A stretch of DNA of 64,000 bases from Oscillospiraceae bacterium (GTDB taxonomy: Bacteria > Bacillota > Clostridia > Oscillospirales > Oscillospiraceae), in assembly GCA_902775985.1 (NCBI GenBank), contig CACYOR010000001.1, positions 1-64,000 of the forward strand, written 5' to 3'. Positions 1-7,542 of this stretch are shown one piece after another. The notes beneath the pieces are model-generated. The model ran no database searches, had not been told where the DNA came from, and saw nothing but the letters and a program-made list of their open reading frames with translations. Numbering within the stretch: position 1 is the first letter of the stretch; every line of letters begins with the position of its first letter. The translations under genes and the position numbers were made by a program.

Positions 1-304
1 TGCTCCCAAGAGCATTCACCCCCACACCAAGTTCAAGGGCCAGGTTTACGTCCTGTCCAAGGAAGAGGGCGGCCGTCACACCCCGTTCTTCAACAACTAT
101 CGTCCCCAGTTCTACTTTCGTACCACCGACGTTACCGGCGTCATCTCCCTGCCCGAAGGCGTTGAGATGTGCATGCCCGGCGACAACGTCGACATGGACG
201 TCGAGCTGATCACCCCGATCGCTATCGAGAACGGCCTGCGTTTCGCTATCCGTGAGGGTGGCCGTACCGTCGGTTCCGGTGTTGTCATCGGCATCAACGA
301 GTAA
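1..304 (+). CDS. tuf: Elongation factor Tu, C-terminal part (5' end outside window)
   Basis: The first full codon starts at base 2 and the frame stops at TAA 302-304, giving about 100 residues of EF-Tu domain 3. Diagnostic stretches are [20 protein letters not shown], the [10 protein letters not shown] segment and the C-terminal [14 protein letters not shown]-Tu carries aminoacyl-tRNA to the ribosome as a GTP complex; the GTPase domain lies upstream, outside the window. A strong hairpin terminator follows 18 bases after the stop, so tuf is the last gene of its transcript here. Identity is essentially certain from the conserved domain 3 sequence. Confidence 0.97.
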   Translation, partial: APKSIHPHTKFKGQVYVLSKEEGGRHTPFFNNYRPQFYFRTTDVTGVISLPEGVEMCMPGDNVDMDVELITPIAIENGLRFAIREGGRTVGSGVVIGINE

Positions 305-321
305 TTCATCCCGTTTTCCAG

Positions 322-350
322 GATCCCGGTCAATTTGACCGGGATCTTTT
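322..350 (+). terminator. Rho-independent terminator of tuf
   Basis: An 11-bp perfect stem (322-332 with 335-345) and a 2-base loop are followed by TTTT. It sits directly downstream of the tuf stop codon. Confidence 0.9.
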
Positions 351-396
351 TATGTCGAAAAATCCTGGGCATTCTGAAAAAAACCGGAAAAGACGC

Positions 397-425
397 TTGT
401 AAACAGGGGAGGGCTATGCTAAAAT
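397..425 (+). promoter_or_regulatory. Sigma-A promoter of the surface-glycan operon
   Basis: TTGTAA (397-402), a 17-base spacer and TAAAAT (420-425). It lies between the tuf terminator and the GTG start at 482, so the next four genes have their own promoter. Confidence 0.6.
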
Positions 426-481
426 AACTTCTACCTATGGCCATCTTCATGGCCTGGGAAATATGATTCGAAGGTGCTGCT

Positions 482-1573
482 GTGAAGAAGAAAGAGAATA
501 TGATCAGACAGACGACGCCGGATGAACAGGAACAGGCTGCTGAAAAGCGGCGTAAAAAGCTGAAACGTCGGAATGCGATGCGGGTGATCGACCGTATCTT
601 CGGTTTCATCATGGCGACGGTCATTGTTGTCGGTATAGGGTGTCTGGGACTTGAATATGTTTTGTTAAAAGGGCCCTCTCCGGATCTTGCCCAGTCCTTT
701 GCTTATACGATGTTTGAGACGCGGCGCTTCCGCTGGATCCCCAACATCTTTCTGACTCAGGATGAGGTGAACGAGCTGCAGGCTCTTCGGAATAAACAGC
801 CGGAGACGGTTTTTGATCCCAGCCTTGTGTCCATTAAGACGGAAGAGGTCGTTGCTGCGGCGAGCGGCGATGAAAATGCACTTAACAAATATGGTGATGT
901 GGATGAGGACGGTGACGGCATTATCCTGGAGAACATCACCGGCAACGGTTATGTTGGCTATATGATCAAGGTTCTGGATCCAAAGCGCGTGTTTATCAGC
1001 CGCGGCGGCTCTGCCTATCCGCTGGCAGAGCAGTGTATCGCCAATAATGCTCTGGGCGGCATCAACGCCGGCGCTTTTCTGGATGAGCACGGCGGCGGTA
1101 ATGGCGACAACCCGGATGGCGTTACGATCATTGATGGCAAGATTATCAGCGTTGGTCACGGTGGAGACTGCATTGCGGGTTTGACCGAAGATGGCCTGTT
1201 GGTTGTCGGCTGGTTTACGGCGGAAGAGGCGCTTGGCATCGGTATTAAGAGCTGCGTTTCCTTTGGCCCGATCCTGATTGCCAACGGTTCGCCCCTGGAT
1301 GTGGAGTCGAGCGGCCTTAACCCGCGCACGGCCATCGGGCAGCGCGACGACGGCTGTATCCTGATGCTTGTCGTCGACGGACGCCAGGTTCACAGCTATG
1401 GTGCGACCTATAAGGATTTGCAGGATATCATGCTCGAATATGGCGCTGTCAACGCCTTTAACCTGGATGGCGGCTCCTCCACGACGATGTGGTATAACGG
1501 CGCCTATGTGAACAGCTGTTCGTCGGCCAACGGCATCGCACGCCCGATCCCGGATGCCTTCCTGTTCCGCTGA
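482..1573 (+). CDS. Membrane-anchored phosphodiester glycosidase (NAGPA/DUF2233 family)
   Basis: 363 residues from GTG 482; the preceding GAAGGTG matches the Shine-Dalgarno style of the next gene. Residues about 1-35 are very basic and cytoplasmic, about 36-62 form one transmembrane helix, and the rest should be extracytoplasmic. The C-terminal half carries NAGPA-family landmarks: INAGAF, FGPILIANG, a GQRDDG turn and NLDGGSSTTMW. The family includes the human uncovering enzyme; bacterial members are found with exopolysaccharide and wall-glycan genes. It is the first gene of a tight operon with GT2 and GtrA genes, which suggests trimming or remodelling of a surface polymer. The substrate cannot be read from the sequence. 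An ATG at 500 is an alternative start. Confidence 0.85.
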   Translation: MKKKENMIRQTTPDEQEQAAEKRRKKLKRRNAMRVIDRIFGFIMATVIVVGIGCLGLEYVLLKGPSPDLAQSFAYTMFETRRFRWIPNIFLTQDEVNELQALRNKQPETVFDPSLVSIKTEEVVAAASGDENALNKYGDVDEDGDGIILENITGNGYVGYMIKVLDPKRVFISRGGSAYPLAEQCIANNALGGINAGAFLDEHGGGNGDNPDGVTIIDGKIISVGHGGDCIAGLTEDGLLVVGWFTAEEALGIGIKSCVSFGPILIANGSPLDVESSGLNPRTAIGQRDDGCILMLVVDGRQVHSYGATYKDLQDIMLEYGAVNAFNLDGGSSTTMWYNGAYVNSCSSANGIARPIPDAFLFR

Positions 1574-1588
1574 GAGTGAGGTGCTTGT

Positions 1589-2728
1589 ATGGCTAACGTG
1601 AAAAAGAAAAGCAAATCCGGCTCTGTGGTCTATGCGTTTTTTCTGATTCTTTATATTATTCTGCTTTGCGCCGTTGTCTACTTTGCTCTCGGCAAGGTTT
1701 GGAGCTATGCGGAGGAATATGAAAACGCCAGACCGGATCCTGTGATTGACGGCTATGTGGAAAAACTGAATGAAAACCTCTTTGATGACACGGTTGCCGC
1801 GACGATTCAGGCGATGCCGCATCCCTTCCAAACGGACGAAGAGGTAATGGCCGTCATCCAGGAGATGTTCGGCTCAGAGCTGACTTACAAGCGCACCGTT
1901 GGCGGCGATGGAAACACCAGCATCAATTATGCGATTTTCTGCGAGGGCAATGCTTTCGGACGGGTCACGCTGGTGAGAGATCAGTCCAAGGCGAATGACG
2001 TCCAGTTCGGTAATTTGCCATGGAAGGTTGACAGTGAAGAGTTTGATTTCTCGGATCTCTATTCCTCTCTTGAGCTTACCGTCCCTGAAAGCTATTCCGT
2101 TGCGGTGAATAACCGCATGCTGGGCGAAGAATTCATTGTCAATCGCGGAATTCACTACGATGTGCTGGAGTCTTTTTATGAGGATTATCCCCAGCTTCCC
2201 ACCAAGGTCACCTATCATGTGGATCAGATTCTGGGTCACTTGGACCCCGTGATTTACGATGATAAGGGCAATGTCACAACGATCGATCCCAACCAGAACG
2301 ATTCCCAGTTCATCGATCCCATCGATCCCACGATCCAGAGCCGCCTGGAGGCCTTTGCGGTTGGCTTCTCCGATCCGTATCTGGCCTACAGTTCCAATGT
2401 CTCCGACCCGCATTCGGCCTATGCCGCTGTGGAAAACTATCTGCTGCCCAACGGCGATCTGGCTGCCCGTCTGAAACTGACGCTGGATGGATACGAATGG
2501 GCCCATACGACCTCTTATCGCTTCGAAGGCGCGCAGCTGGTGAATGCGGTTGCGCTGGGCGATGGCTACTATGTGGCGGACATCCATGCGCAGACGACGA
2601 TTACCTATCCGAATAAGGGCGAGAACGGCGTTGTCCACGACAACAACGGTCTCCGCGTGCTTGTGTACGATATGAACGGCACGGAAATGCGTGCGGTGTC
2701 GGTGGAACGCTATGTTCCCGAGGGCTAA
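1589..2728 (+). CDS. Uncharacterised membrane-anchored extracytoplasmic protein
   Basis: 379 residues with a GAGGTG Shine-Dalgarno before ATG 1589. A short lysine-rich N-terminus (KKKSK) precedes one hydrophobic helix at about residues 11-35, and the remaining ~340 residues are polar and probably outside the cell. No family motif was recognised. It lies 15 bases after the phosphodiester glycosidase and 8 bases before a GT2 gene, so it is almost certainly co-transcribed with surface-glycan genes. A structural or accessory role in glycan assembly is inferred only from that context. It could belong to an uncharacterised clostridial wall-protein family. Confidence 0.75.
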   Translation: MANVKKKSKSGSVVYAFFLILYIILLCAVVYFALGKVWSYAEEYENARPDPVIDGYVEKLNENLFDDTVAATIQAMPHPFQTDEEVMAVIQEMFGSELTYKRTVGGDGNTSINYAIFCEGNAFGRVTLVRDQSKANDVQFGNLPWKVDSEEFDFSDLYSSLELTVPESYSVAVNNRMLGEEFIVNRGIHYDVLESFYEDYPQLPTKVTYHVDQILGHLDPVIYDDKGNVTTIDPNQNDSQFIDPIDPTIQSRLEAFAVGFSDPYLAYSSNVSDPHSAYAAVENYLLPNGDLAARLKLTLDGYEWAHTTSYRFEGAQLVNAVALGDGYYVADIHAQTTITYPNKGENGVVHDNNGLRVLVYDMNGTEMRAVSVERYVPEG

Positions 2729-2736
2729 AATACAGC

Positions 2737-3459
2737 ATGAGTGATACACAATCCATGAAGAAAACGATGGCGATCATCCTGCCGTCCCTGGACCCGGATT
2801 ATAAATTTGCCGGAGTCGTGCAGGGACTGGCCGAGGCCGGCTTTGAGCACATCATCATTGTCGACGACGGCAGCGATGAAGCCCACCAGCATTGGTTTGC
2901 GCAGGCGGAGGAATACTCCGCCTGCACCGTGCTCCATCATGGGGTCAACAAGGGAAAGGGCCGGGCTCTGAAAACGGCTTTCTCCTACGTGCGTGAGCAT
3001 CTGCCTCAGGTGGAAGGCGTCATTACCATCGACGGTGACGGGCAGCATCTGCTTCCGGATATCATTTCCTGCGGCGAGCGGATGCTGGCAGAGAGCGATA
3101 AGGTCGTCATGGGCTGTCGGGATTTCGATCTGCCCGGTGTCCCGCCGCGCAGCGTCGCCGGAAACAAGACGACCTCCCGCATGTTCCGTCTTTTCTATGG
3201 CATCCGGCTCTCCGATACCCAGACAGGTCTGCGCGCGATCCCGCGTGCCTTCCTGGAGCGTTTCTGCCGGATCGAGGGCGAACGCTTTGAGTACGAGACC
3301 AACATGCTTCTGATGATGAAGCACTGGGGGATCGAATTTGTCGAGCAGCCGATCACCACGGTCTATGACGAAGAGGACTACAGCTCCCATTACAATGCGG
3401 TAAAAGATTCCTGGCGGATCTTCCGGATCATGTTCAAGGGACTGATCAAGCGGGGCTGA
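2737..3459 (+). CDS. Family 2 glycosyltransferase (dolichol/undecaprenyl-phosphate sugar transferase type)
   Basis: 240 residues with a GT-A fold signature: an N-terminal IILPSL strand, IIIVDDGSDE as the nucleotide-binding acidic motif, HHGVNKGKGRALKTA, and the metal-binding ITIDGDGQH at about residues 93-101. The length and the TGLRAIP and ERFEYE segments resemble DPM1/GtrB-like polyprenyl-phosphate glycosyltransferases, which charge a lipid carrier on the inner membrane face. The following gene encodes a GtrA protein, the usual partner thought to flip the charged lipid, and the spacing is only 2 bases. The sugar and final acceptor are unknown. The start ATG 2737 has no strong Shine-Dalgarno and may be translationally coupled. 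Confidence 0.88.
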   Translation: MSDTQSMKKTMAIILPSLDPDYKFAGVVQGLAEAGFEHIIIVDDGSDEAHQHWFAQAEEYSACTVLHHGVNKGKGRALKTAFSYVREHLPQVEGVITIDGDGQHLLPDIISCGERMLAESDKVVMGCRDFDLPGVPPRSVAGNKTTSRMFRLFYGIRLSDTQTGLRAIPRAFLERFCRIEGERFEYETNMLLMMKHWGIEFVEQPITTVYDEEDYSSHYNAVKDSWRIFRIMFKGLIKRG

Positions 3460-3461
3460 GC

Positions 3462-3887
3462 ATGGAGAAAGCAAAACAGCCGATCCGCTATGTGCTCAGT
3501 TCGGTGAGTTCGTTTCTGCTGGACGCCGGTCTGTTCTATGTGCTGAAGCTTCTGCTGGGTGCGCCGCTCGGCGTCTATGCCGAGCCGGTATGCAATGTGG
3601 CGGCGCGTGCCGCGTCCTCCTTTTTTAACTTTAATCTGAACAACCGTCTTGTTTTCGGCAACACCGGCTCCTACGGCAAAGCGCTGCTGCGCTATTATTG
3701 CCTGGCTATCCCGCAGCTTGCGGCATCCACACTGCTGCTGACGCTCTTTGTCCGCCTTTTGCATGTGGAGACCGCCCAAGGCTCGACGATCGTCAAAATC
3801 GTGGTGGACGGCGTCCTGTTTGTGGCCAGCTTTTTTATCCAGAAATTCTGGGTGTTCTCAAAAAACGACAAAAAAGAGGAATCCTGA
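3462..3887 (+). CDS. GtrA-family membrane protein
   Basis: 141 residues with four predicted transmembrane segments, the normal GtrA size. It begins IRYVLSSVSSFLLDAGLFY, contains the family-typical NFNLNNRLVF, and ends IQKFWVF followed by a charged tail. GtrA proteins are thought to translocate undecaprenyl-phosphate-linked sugars. It is the last gene of the four-gene operon and sits 2 bases after the GT2 gene, the classic GtrB-GtrA pairing. A bidirectional terminator overlaps its last codons. Which glycan is decorated is not visible. Confidence 0.88.
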   Translation: MEKAKQPIRYVLSSVSSFLLDAGLFYVLKLLLGAPLGVYAEPVCNVAARAASSFFNFNLNNRLVFGNTGSYGKALLRYYCLAIPQLAASTLLLTLFVRLLHVETAQGSTIVKIVVDGVLFVASFFIQKFWVFSKNDKKEES

Positions 3888-3912
3888 ACGGAATGTCAGG
3901 ATTCCTCTTTTA
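3876..3912. terminator. Bidirectional terminator between convergent genes
   Basis: An 11-bp stem (3877-3887 with 3896-3906) has T-rich sequence on the right and A-rich on the left. It serves the rightward gtrA-type gene and the leftward flavodoxin-domain gene. Confidence 0.85.
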
Positions 3913-3926
3913 TCATGTCGATCGGT

Positions 3927-4475
3927 TTACTTTGCCAGAACGCGGGACTGGGTAAAGAACTGGTTCTCCTTTTTGGCCCAGTTGATCACTTCGCTGCAGT
4001 CCCAGGCGGCGGGTTCGCCCTGGCCGTTGACGGCCATGTTCAGCGTTGCCTCCTCCTGGTCCGTCAGGGGCTTTTGCGCCTGCTTGGCTTTCAGGCCGCG
4101 GGCGATTTTCTTGTCCATGACGGTCATGGCGGCCTTCATGGGCAGATTGAGCTTGTTGATGTTGAAACCGCCCTGAAGCAGGAAAAACTCGGTCCCAAAG
4201 GGGATCTGGTTCTTTTCGCGGCTGGCGGCGGTCAGCTTCTCGGTGACTGGGCTCATGCCCACGGCAACCACCGCGGCGATATCCAGCGTTTTGGCGGCTT
4301 TGGGATAGCCAACAACCTTGCCGGCCATGACCCAGCTGACATAGATGACCTTGCCGTCACTGCGCACATGGTTTTTGTGGAGCGGTTCGCAGGGGATATG
4401 GAGTGCACGGCTCAGCTCACGGGCATAGCGCTCGCAGGAACCGGTCTCGGAATTATAGACGATCGCGGTAATCAT
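3927..4475 (-). CDS. Flavodoxin-domain protein
   Basis: 182 residues. The N-terminus ITAIVYNSETGSCERYARE matches the flavodoxin P-loop region that binds FMN phosphate (a T/S-x-T-G-x-T-type loop, here NSETGSC), followed by VIYVSWVMAGKVVGYPKA. It resembles the flavodoxin-like proteins of clostridia, distantly HemG-like, that likely act as small electron carriers or quinone/porphyrinogen oxidoreductases. The C-terminal ~70 residues are basic and lack recognisable motifs. It is monocistronic, with its own promoter (4511-4539) and a shared bidirectional terminator. The redox partner is unknown. Confidence 0.75.
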   Translation of the reverse strand: MITAIVYNSETGSCERYARELSRALHIPCEPLHKNHVRSDGKVIYVSWVMAGKVVGYPKAAKTLDIAAVVAVGMSPVTEKLTAASREKNQIPFGTEFFLLQGGFNINKLNLPMKAAMTVMDKKIARGLKAKQAQKPLTDQEEATLNMAVNGQGEPAAWDCSEVINWAKKENQFFTQSRVLAK

Positions 4476-4510
4476 TCGTTGTCCCTCCGTTTATTAAACT
4501 TCTTTTCTAT

Positions 4511-4539
4511 ATTGTATTTCCCTGCGGCCTCAAAGTCAA
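4511..4539 (-). promoter_or_regulatory. Sigma-A promoter of the flavodoxin-domain gene
   Basis: Leftward TTGACT (4534-4539), a 17-base spacer and TACAAT (4511-4516), upstream of the start at 4475. The GGAGGG ribosome binding site lies between. Confidence 0.75.
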
Positions 4540-4595
4540 GTTCAAAGAAAAGAAATCGGGCAAATCTGAGGAATTGACCGAAACCGTGGGCGTTC

Positions 4596-5834
4596 CTATT
4601 GCGCTTTGAATTTCTTTCGGTATTGGGCAGGGGAGTAGCCGGTGGTGTCGCGGAAGCTCTGGATAAAATAATTGACGGTATTGAACGCGAGACGCTCGGC
4701 GATTTCCCGCACGCTCAGCTCCGTGGACTCCAGCAGCACCTTGGCGCGCTCCACCTTGGCGTAGCGGATATAGCTGCTGACCGACTGGCCGGTCTCTTTT
4801 TTGAATTTCTCGGTGAGGTAATACTCTGTATATCCTACCAGCGCGGCTAAGTCCGCAGTGCGGATCTTTCGGTCCAGGCTCAGCTCAATATAGTCGCAGC
4901 ATTTCTGAATGGCGTGGGAATAGTTGGGATTTACGTGGAGATGATGCACCCGATAAACAAAGTCGTGGTACATGGCGTGGGCCAGGGCGTTGAGTTCACC
5001 GGAGTCCCGGCAGTCCTCCACCGATTGAATGTAGGAATCCCCCAGGGAGTAGGCGATCTCCGGAGAGAGGCCGCCCTCCATCGCGGCACGGCTAACCAGC
5101 GTTGTGAAAACCACGATACTGGTTTTGACCTGCCGGAGCGGATCCTGACCCTGAATGGGCACACCCGGGCTCATGCGGCTGCTGGCCTGGAGAATGGTAT
5201 GGTAATTGATATCGCCGTTTCGCACCATCTGCAGCATGGCCCGCTCCGCCAGATAGATCTTGCTCCGATCGCGGGCACCGGCGGCTTCAAGCGGCATCTG
5301 GCCATCCTGATAGGCGGCGGTATACAGCGCGTCCAGACCCAACTGCTGTCCGGTGAGGGTGTTGTGCACCATCATGACATAGCGGCTGAAAATGGCATAG
5401 GACATGACCGGCATCGCGCTCAGGTGCGCCAAAAGGGAGACACTCCATTCGGCGTCCTCCCGGCTGCTGATATAGGGCCGCAGCGCGGGACGAAGCTGCC
5501 GTTCCAGCGGCGGAGCGTAGAACACAGGGCCGATGACGAAAAAGAGACGGCGGTTTCGTTCCGGCTCGTAGCTCAGGGCCCACTGCATCCCGATCGGGGA
5601 ACCGATGATCTGAGGACGTGTGTTCCCGGAATCGTGGGCGTAGGCCAGCGCATGCCCCATGCCGCCGAAGCGATCAAAGGCGTCGGCAAGCAGCTTCCGC
5701 TCCTCTTCGGGGCAGGAACTGGCCACAAAGTGCCCATCCCGATCGTAACACCAGACATAGAGCTTCTCGCTGGCGGGAATCAAGCTTTGCAGAAGAAGGA
5801 GATTTTGTTCGCCGCGCGTCATCTGCTGATCCAT
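4596..5834 (-). CDS. AraC-family transcriptional regulator, divergent to the glycoside locus
   Basis: 412 residues from ATG 5834, chosen because GGAGGGG lies 6 bases upstream; an ATG at 5849 is in frame but has no spaced Shine-Dalgarno. The last ~100 residues are a two-helix-turn-helix AraC DNA-binding domain: IRTADLAALVGYTEYYLTEKF, then VREIAERLAFNTVNYFIQSF and the closing TGYSPAQYRKKF. The N-terminal ~290 residues form a probable sensor domain without a cupin signature; they recall the PocR-like or YesN-type sensors of gut Firmicutes. It is transcribed away from the GPH-symporter/glycosidase operon from an overlapping promoter region, so it is the obvious candidate regulator of that operon. 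Confidence 0.9.
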   Translation of the reverse strand: MDQQMTRGEQNLLLLQSLIPASEKLYVWCYDRDGHFVASSCPEEERKLLADAFDRFGGMGHALAYAHDSGNTRPQIIGSPIGMQWALSYEPERNRRLFFVIGPVFYAPPLERQLRPALRPYISSREDAEWSVSLLAHLSAMPVMSYAIFSRYVMMVHNTLTGQQLGLDALYTAAYQDGQMPLEAAGARDRSKIYLAERAMLQMVRNGDINYHTILQASSRMSPGVPIQGQDPLRQVKTSIVVFTTLVSRAAMEGGLSPEIAYSLGDSYIQSVEDCRDSGELNALAHAMYHDFVYRVHHLHVNPNYSHAIQKCCDYIELSLDRKIRTADLAALVGYTEYYLTEKFKKETGQSVSSYIRYAKVERAKVLLESTELSVREIAERLAFNTVNYFIQSFRDTTGYSPAQYRKKFKAQ

Positions 5835-5870
5835 TTTCGTCCCCTCCATTCCTTGTGCTTTCTGACTTTT

Positions 5871-5899
5871 ATTGTAACACGGTCAAAAACGGAACACAA
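5871..5899 (-). promoter_or_regulatory. Promoter of the AraC-family gene
   Basis: Leftward TTGTGT (5894-5899), a 17-base spacer and TACAAT (5871-5876). The spacer contains CAAAAACGG (5883-5891), one arm of an inverted repeat whose partner lies next to the rightward promoter. Confidence 0.6.
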
Positions 5900-5941
5900 G
5901 AAACTATCCGGAATTTTTGTAACTTTGCCCGGATTATTGGC

Positions 5942-5971
5942 TTTACGTACGGCAGACCGTTTTTGTAAAAT
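5942..5971 (+). promoter_or_regulatory. Promoter of the glycoside-utilisation operon with inverted-repeat operator
   Basis: TTTACG (5942-5947), an 18-base spacer and TAAAAT (5966-5971). CCGTTTTTG (5957-5965) in the spacer is the perfect inverse of CAAAAACGG in the divergent promoter. An ATCCGG...CCGGAT pair lies between the two promoters (about 5908-5935). Confidence 0.5.
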
Positions 5972-5984
5972 ACAGGCAGAAACA

Positions 5985-5998
5985 GCGGGTATACCCGC
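5985..5998. promoter_or_regulatory. 14-bp perfect palindrome, candidate operator
   Basis: GCGGGTATACCCGC lies just downstream of the predicted start of transcription and upstream of the GGAAAGAGGAG ribosome binding site of the GPH symporter gene. A perfect palindrome there suits a repressor site. The factor is unknown. Confidence 0.45.
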
Positions 5999-6024
5999 AA
6001 ATAACAGGAAAGAGGAGAACCATC

Positions 6025-7542
6025 ATGGCAAAAGAGAGACTTACCCAGAGCCAAATCGACGGCGTTGACTATCGCCGGGCAAAACTGTGGCAGATCATAC
6101 TGGTGGCGTTCAACGCCTTCAACGGTATGGCGATGTATTTTCTCATCGGTCTGGCCAGCTATTCCGCCAGCATCGGCTATGGCATCGCGACCCTCGTGGT
6201 CGGCGGCCTGCTGACCTTCACCCGTATTTTTGACGCGATCACCGACCCGCTGCTGGCCTTCGTCTATGACCGGGTCAACACCCCCTTCGGCAAGGTTCGT
6301 CCGCTGATGCTTCTGGGCTGGCTGATCCAGAGCGCCGGCGTTCTGTGCATGTTCAACTTCTTCTCCAGCAAGGGTCACGGCGTCGGCATCTTCCTGCTGT
6401 TCTACATGGTCTATGTAATCGGCTATACCATGGTGAACATGACCGCCCAGACCCTGCCCGCCCTGATGACCAATGACCCCAAGCAGCGCCCCACGGTCGG
6501 CGTGTGGCAGACGGCGCTCAACTACATCACCCCGATGGCGCTGAACATCGTCGTCTACACCAAGATCATGCCCGCCATGGGCGGCAGCTTCAACCAGGCC
6601 TTTCTGAACGTGGTCACCTGGGCCTGCGTGGGCCTCTCCTTTGTCGGCGTCGTGCTCGTGTGCATTGGCATTTCCGAATACGACAAGCCGGAAAACTTCA
6701 AGGGCATCGGCAAGACGGAGCGTTTGAAGCTCAAGGATATGTGGGACGTGCTGAGCCACAATAAGCCCCTGCAGAGCTACATCATCTCCGCGTCCTCCGA
6801 TAAGATCGCCCAGCAGGCGTCCTCCGCCTCCATTGTGAGCACCATGCTCAACGGTATCCTGATCGGCAACATGGGCCTGGCCACCACGCTGAGCATGATC
6901 GGCATGCTGCCCTCTATTCTTTTCGCTATCATCGGCGCTCGCTACGCCGGCAAGCATGGCAACAAGGAATCTATCGTCGCCTGGACACGCTACAGCATCC
7001 TCGCGAATATCGCCATGATCGCCTTCTTCATCATCACCCGGAATACGGTAGGTACCACGGCCATCTCCACCTCACTGATCTTCAAGATCCTCTTCATTGT
7101 CCTGACCTTCGCTGTCAACGGCTTCGCCATGGGCGTCACCACCGCCAATACCGGCTTCATGGCTGACCTCATTGACTTTGAGCTGGACCGCTCGGGCAAA
7201 TACATTCCCGCTGTGGTCTCCGGTACCTACAGCCTGGTGGATAAGATCGTCTCCTCCTTCTCCGCCGCCATCGCCACCGGCTGCGTGGCCCTGATCGGCT
7301 ACACCACCACCATGCCCCAGCCTACCGACGAGGCGACCTCCGGTGTGTTCTGGATGACCATGTTCCTGCGCTACGGCCTGGCGATCCTCGGCTTCCTCTG
7401 CACACTGCTGGCCATGCGCAAGTGCCGTCTTGGCCGTCCGGAAATGGTCGAGGTACAGAAGCGCATCGCCGACAAGAAAGCCGCAGCACAGGAAAAATTC
7501 TATGAGGAAGAACTGCACAAGGGAGATCCGAAGAATGCGTAA
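6025..7542 (+). CDS. GPH-family sugar:cation symporter
   Basis: 505 residues with about twelve hydrophobic segments. The signature FDAITDPLLAFVYDRVNTPF with GKVRP in loop 2-3 is the glycoside-pentoside-hexuronide (MelB/XynB-type) motif. MelB-like carriers import oligosaccharides or glycosides with Na+ or H+. It is the first gene of the six-gene operon, preceded by a strong GGAAAGAGGAG Shine-Dalgarno and ending 8 bases inside the GH2 gene. The glycosidases lack obvious signal peptides, so the transporter likely brings in short rhamnosylated glycosides that are degraded inside the cell. The charged C-terminal tail (about residues 470-505) is cytoplasmic. Confidence 0.92.
   Translation: MAKERLTQSQIDGVDYRRAKLWQIILVAFNAFNGMAMYFLIGLASYSASIGYGIATLVVGGLLTFTRIFDAITDPLLAFVYDRVNTPFGKVRPLMLLGWLIQSAGVLCMFNFFSSKGHGVGIFLLFYMVYVIGYTMVNMTAQTLPALMTNDPKQRPTVGVWQTALNYITPMALNIVVYTKIMPAMGGSFNQAFLNVVTWACVGLSFVGVVLVCIGISEYDKPENFKGIGKTERLKLKDMWDVLSHNKPLQSYIISASSDKIAQQASSASIVSTMLNGILIGNMGLATTLSMIGMLPSILFAIIGARYAGKHGNKESIVAWTRYSILANIAMIAFFIITRNTVGTTAISTSLIFKILFIVLTFAVNGFAMGVTTANTGFMADLIDFELDRSGKYIPAVVSGTYSLVDKIVSSFSAAIATGCVALIGYTTTMPQPTDEATSGVFWMTMFLRYGLAILGFLCTLLAMRKCRLGRPEMVEVQKRIADKKAAAQEKFYEEELHKGDPKNA

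Noticed and set aside
3915..4577. A 220-codon plus-strand frame.
   Set aside because: It is antisense to the flavodoxin-domain gene, which has a promoter, Shine-Dalgarno and recognisable fold.
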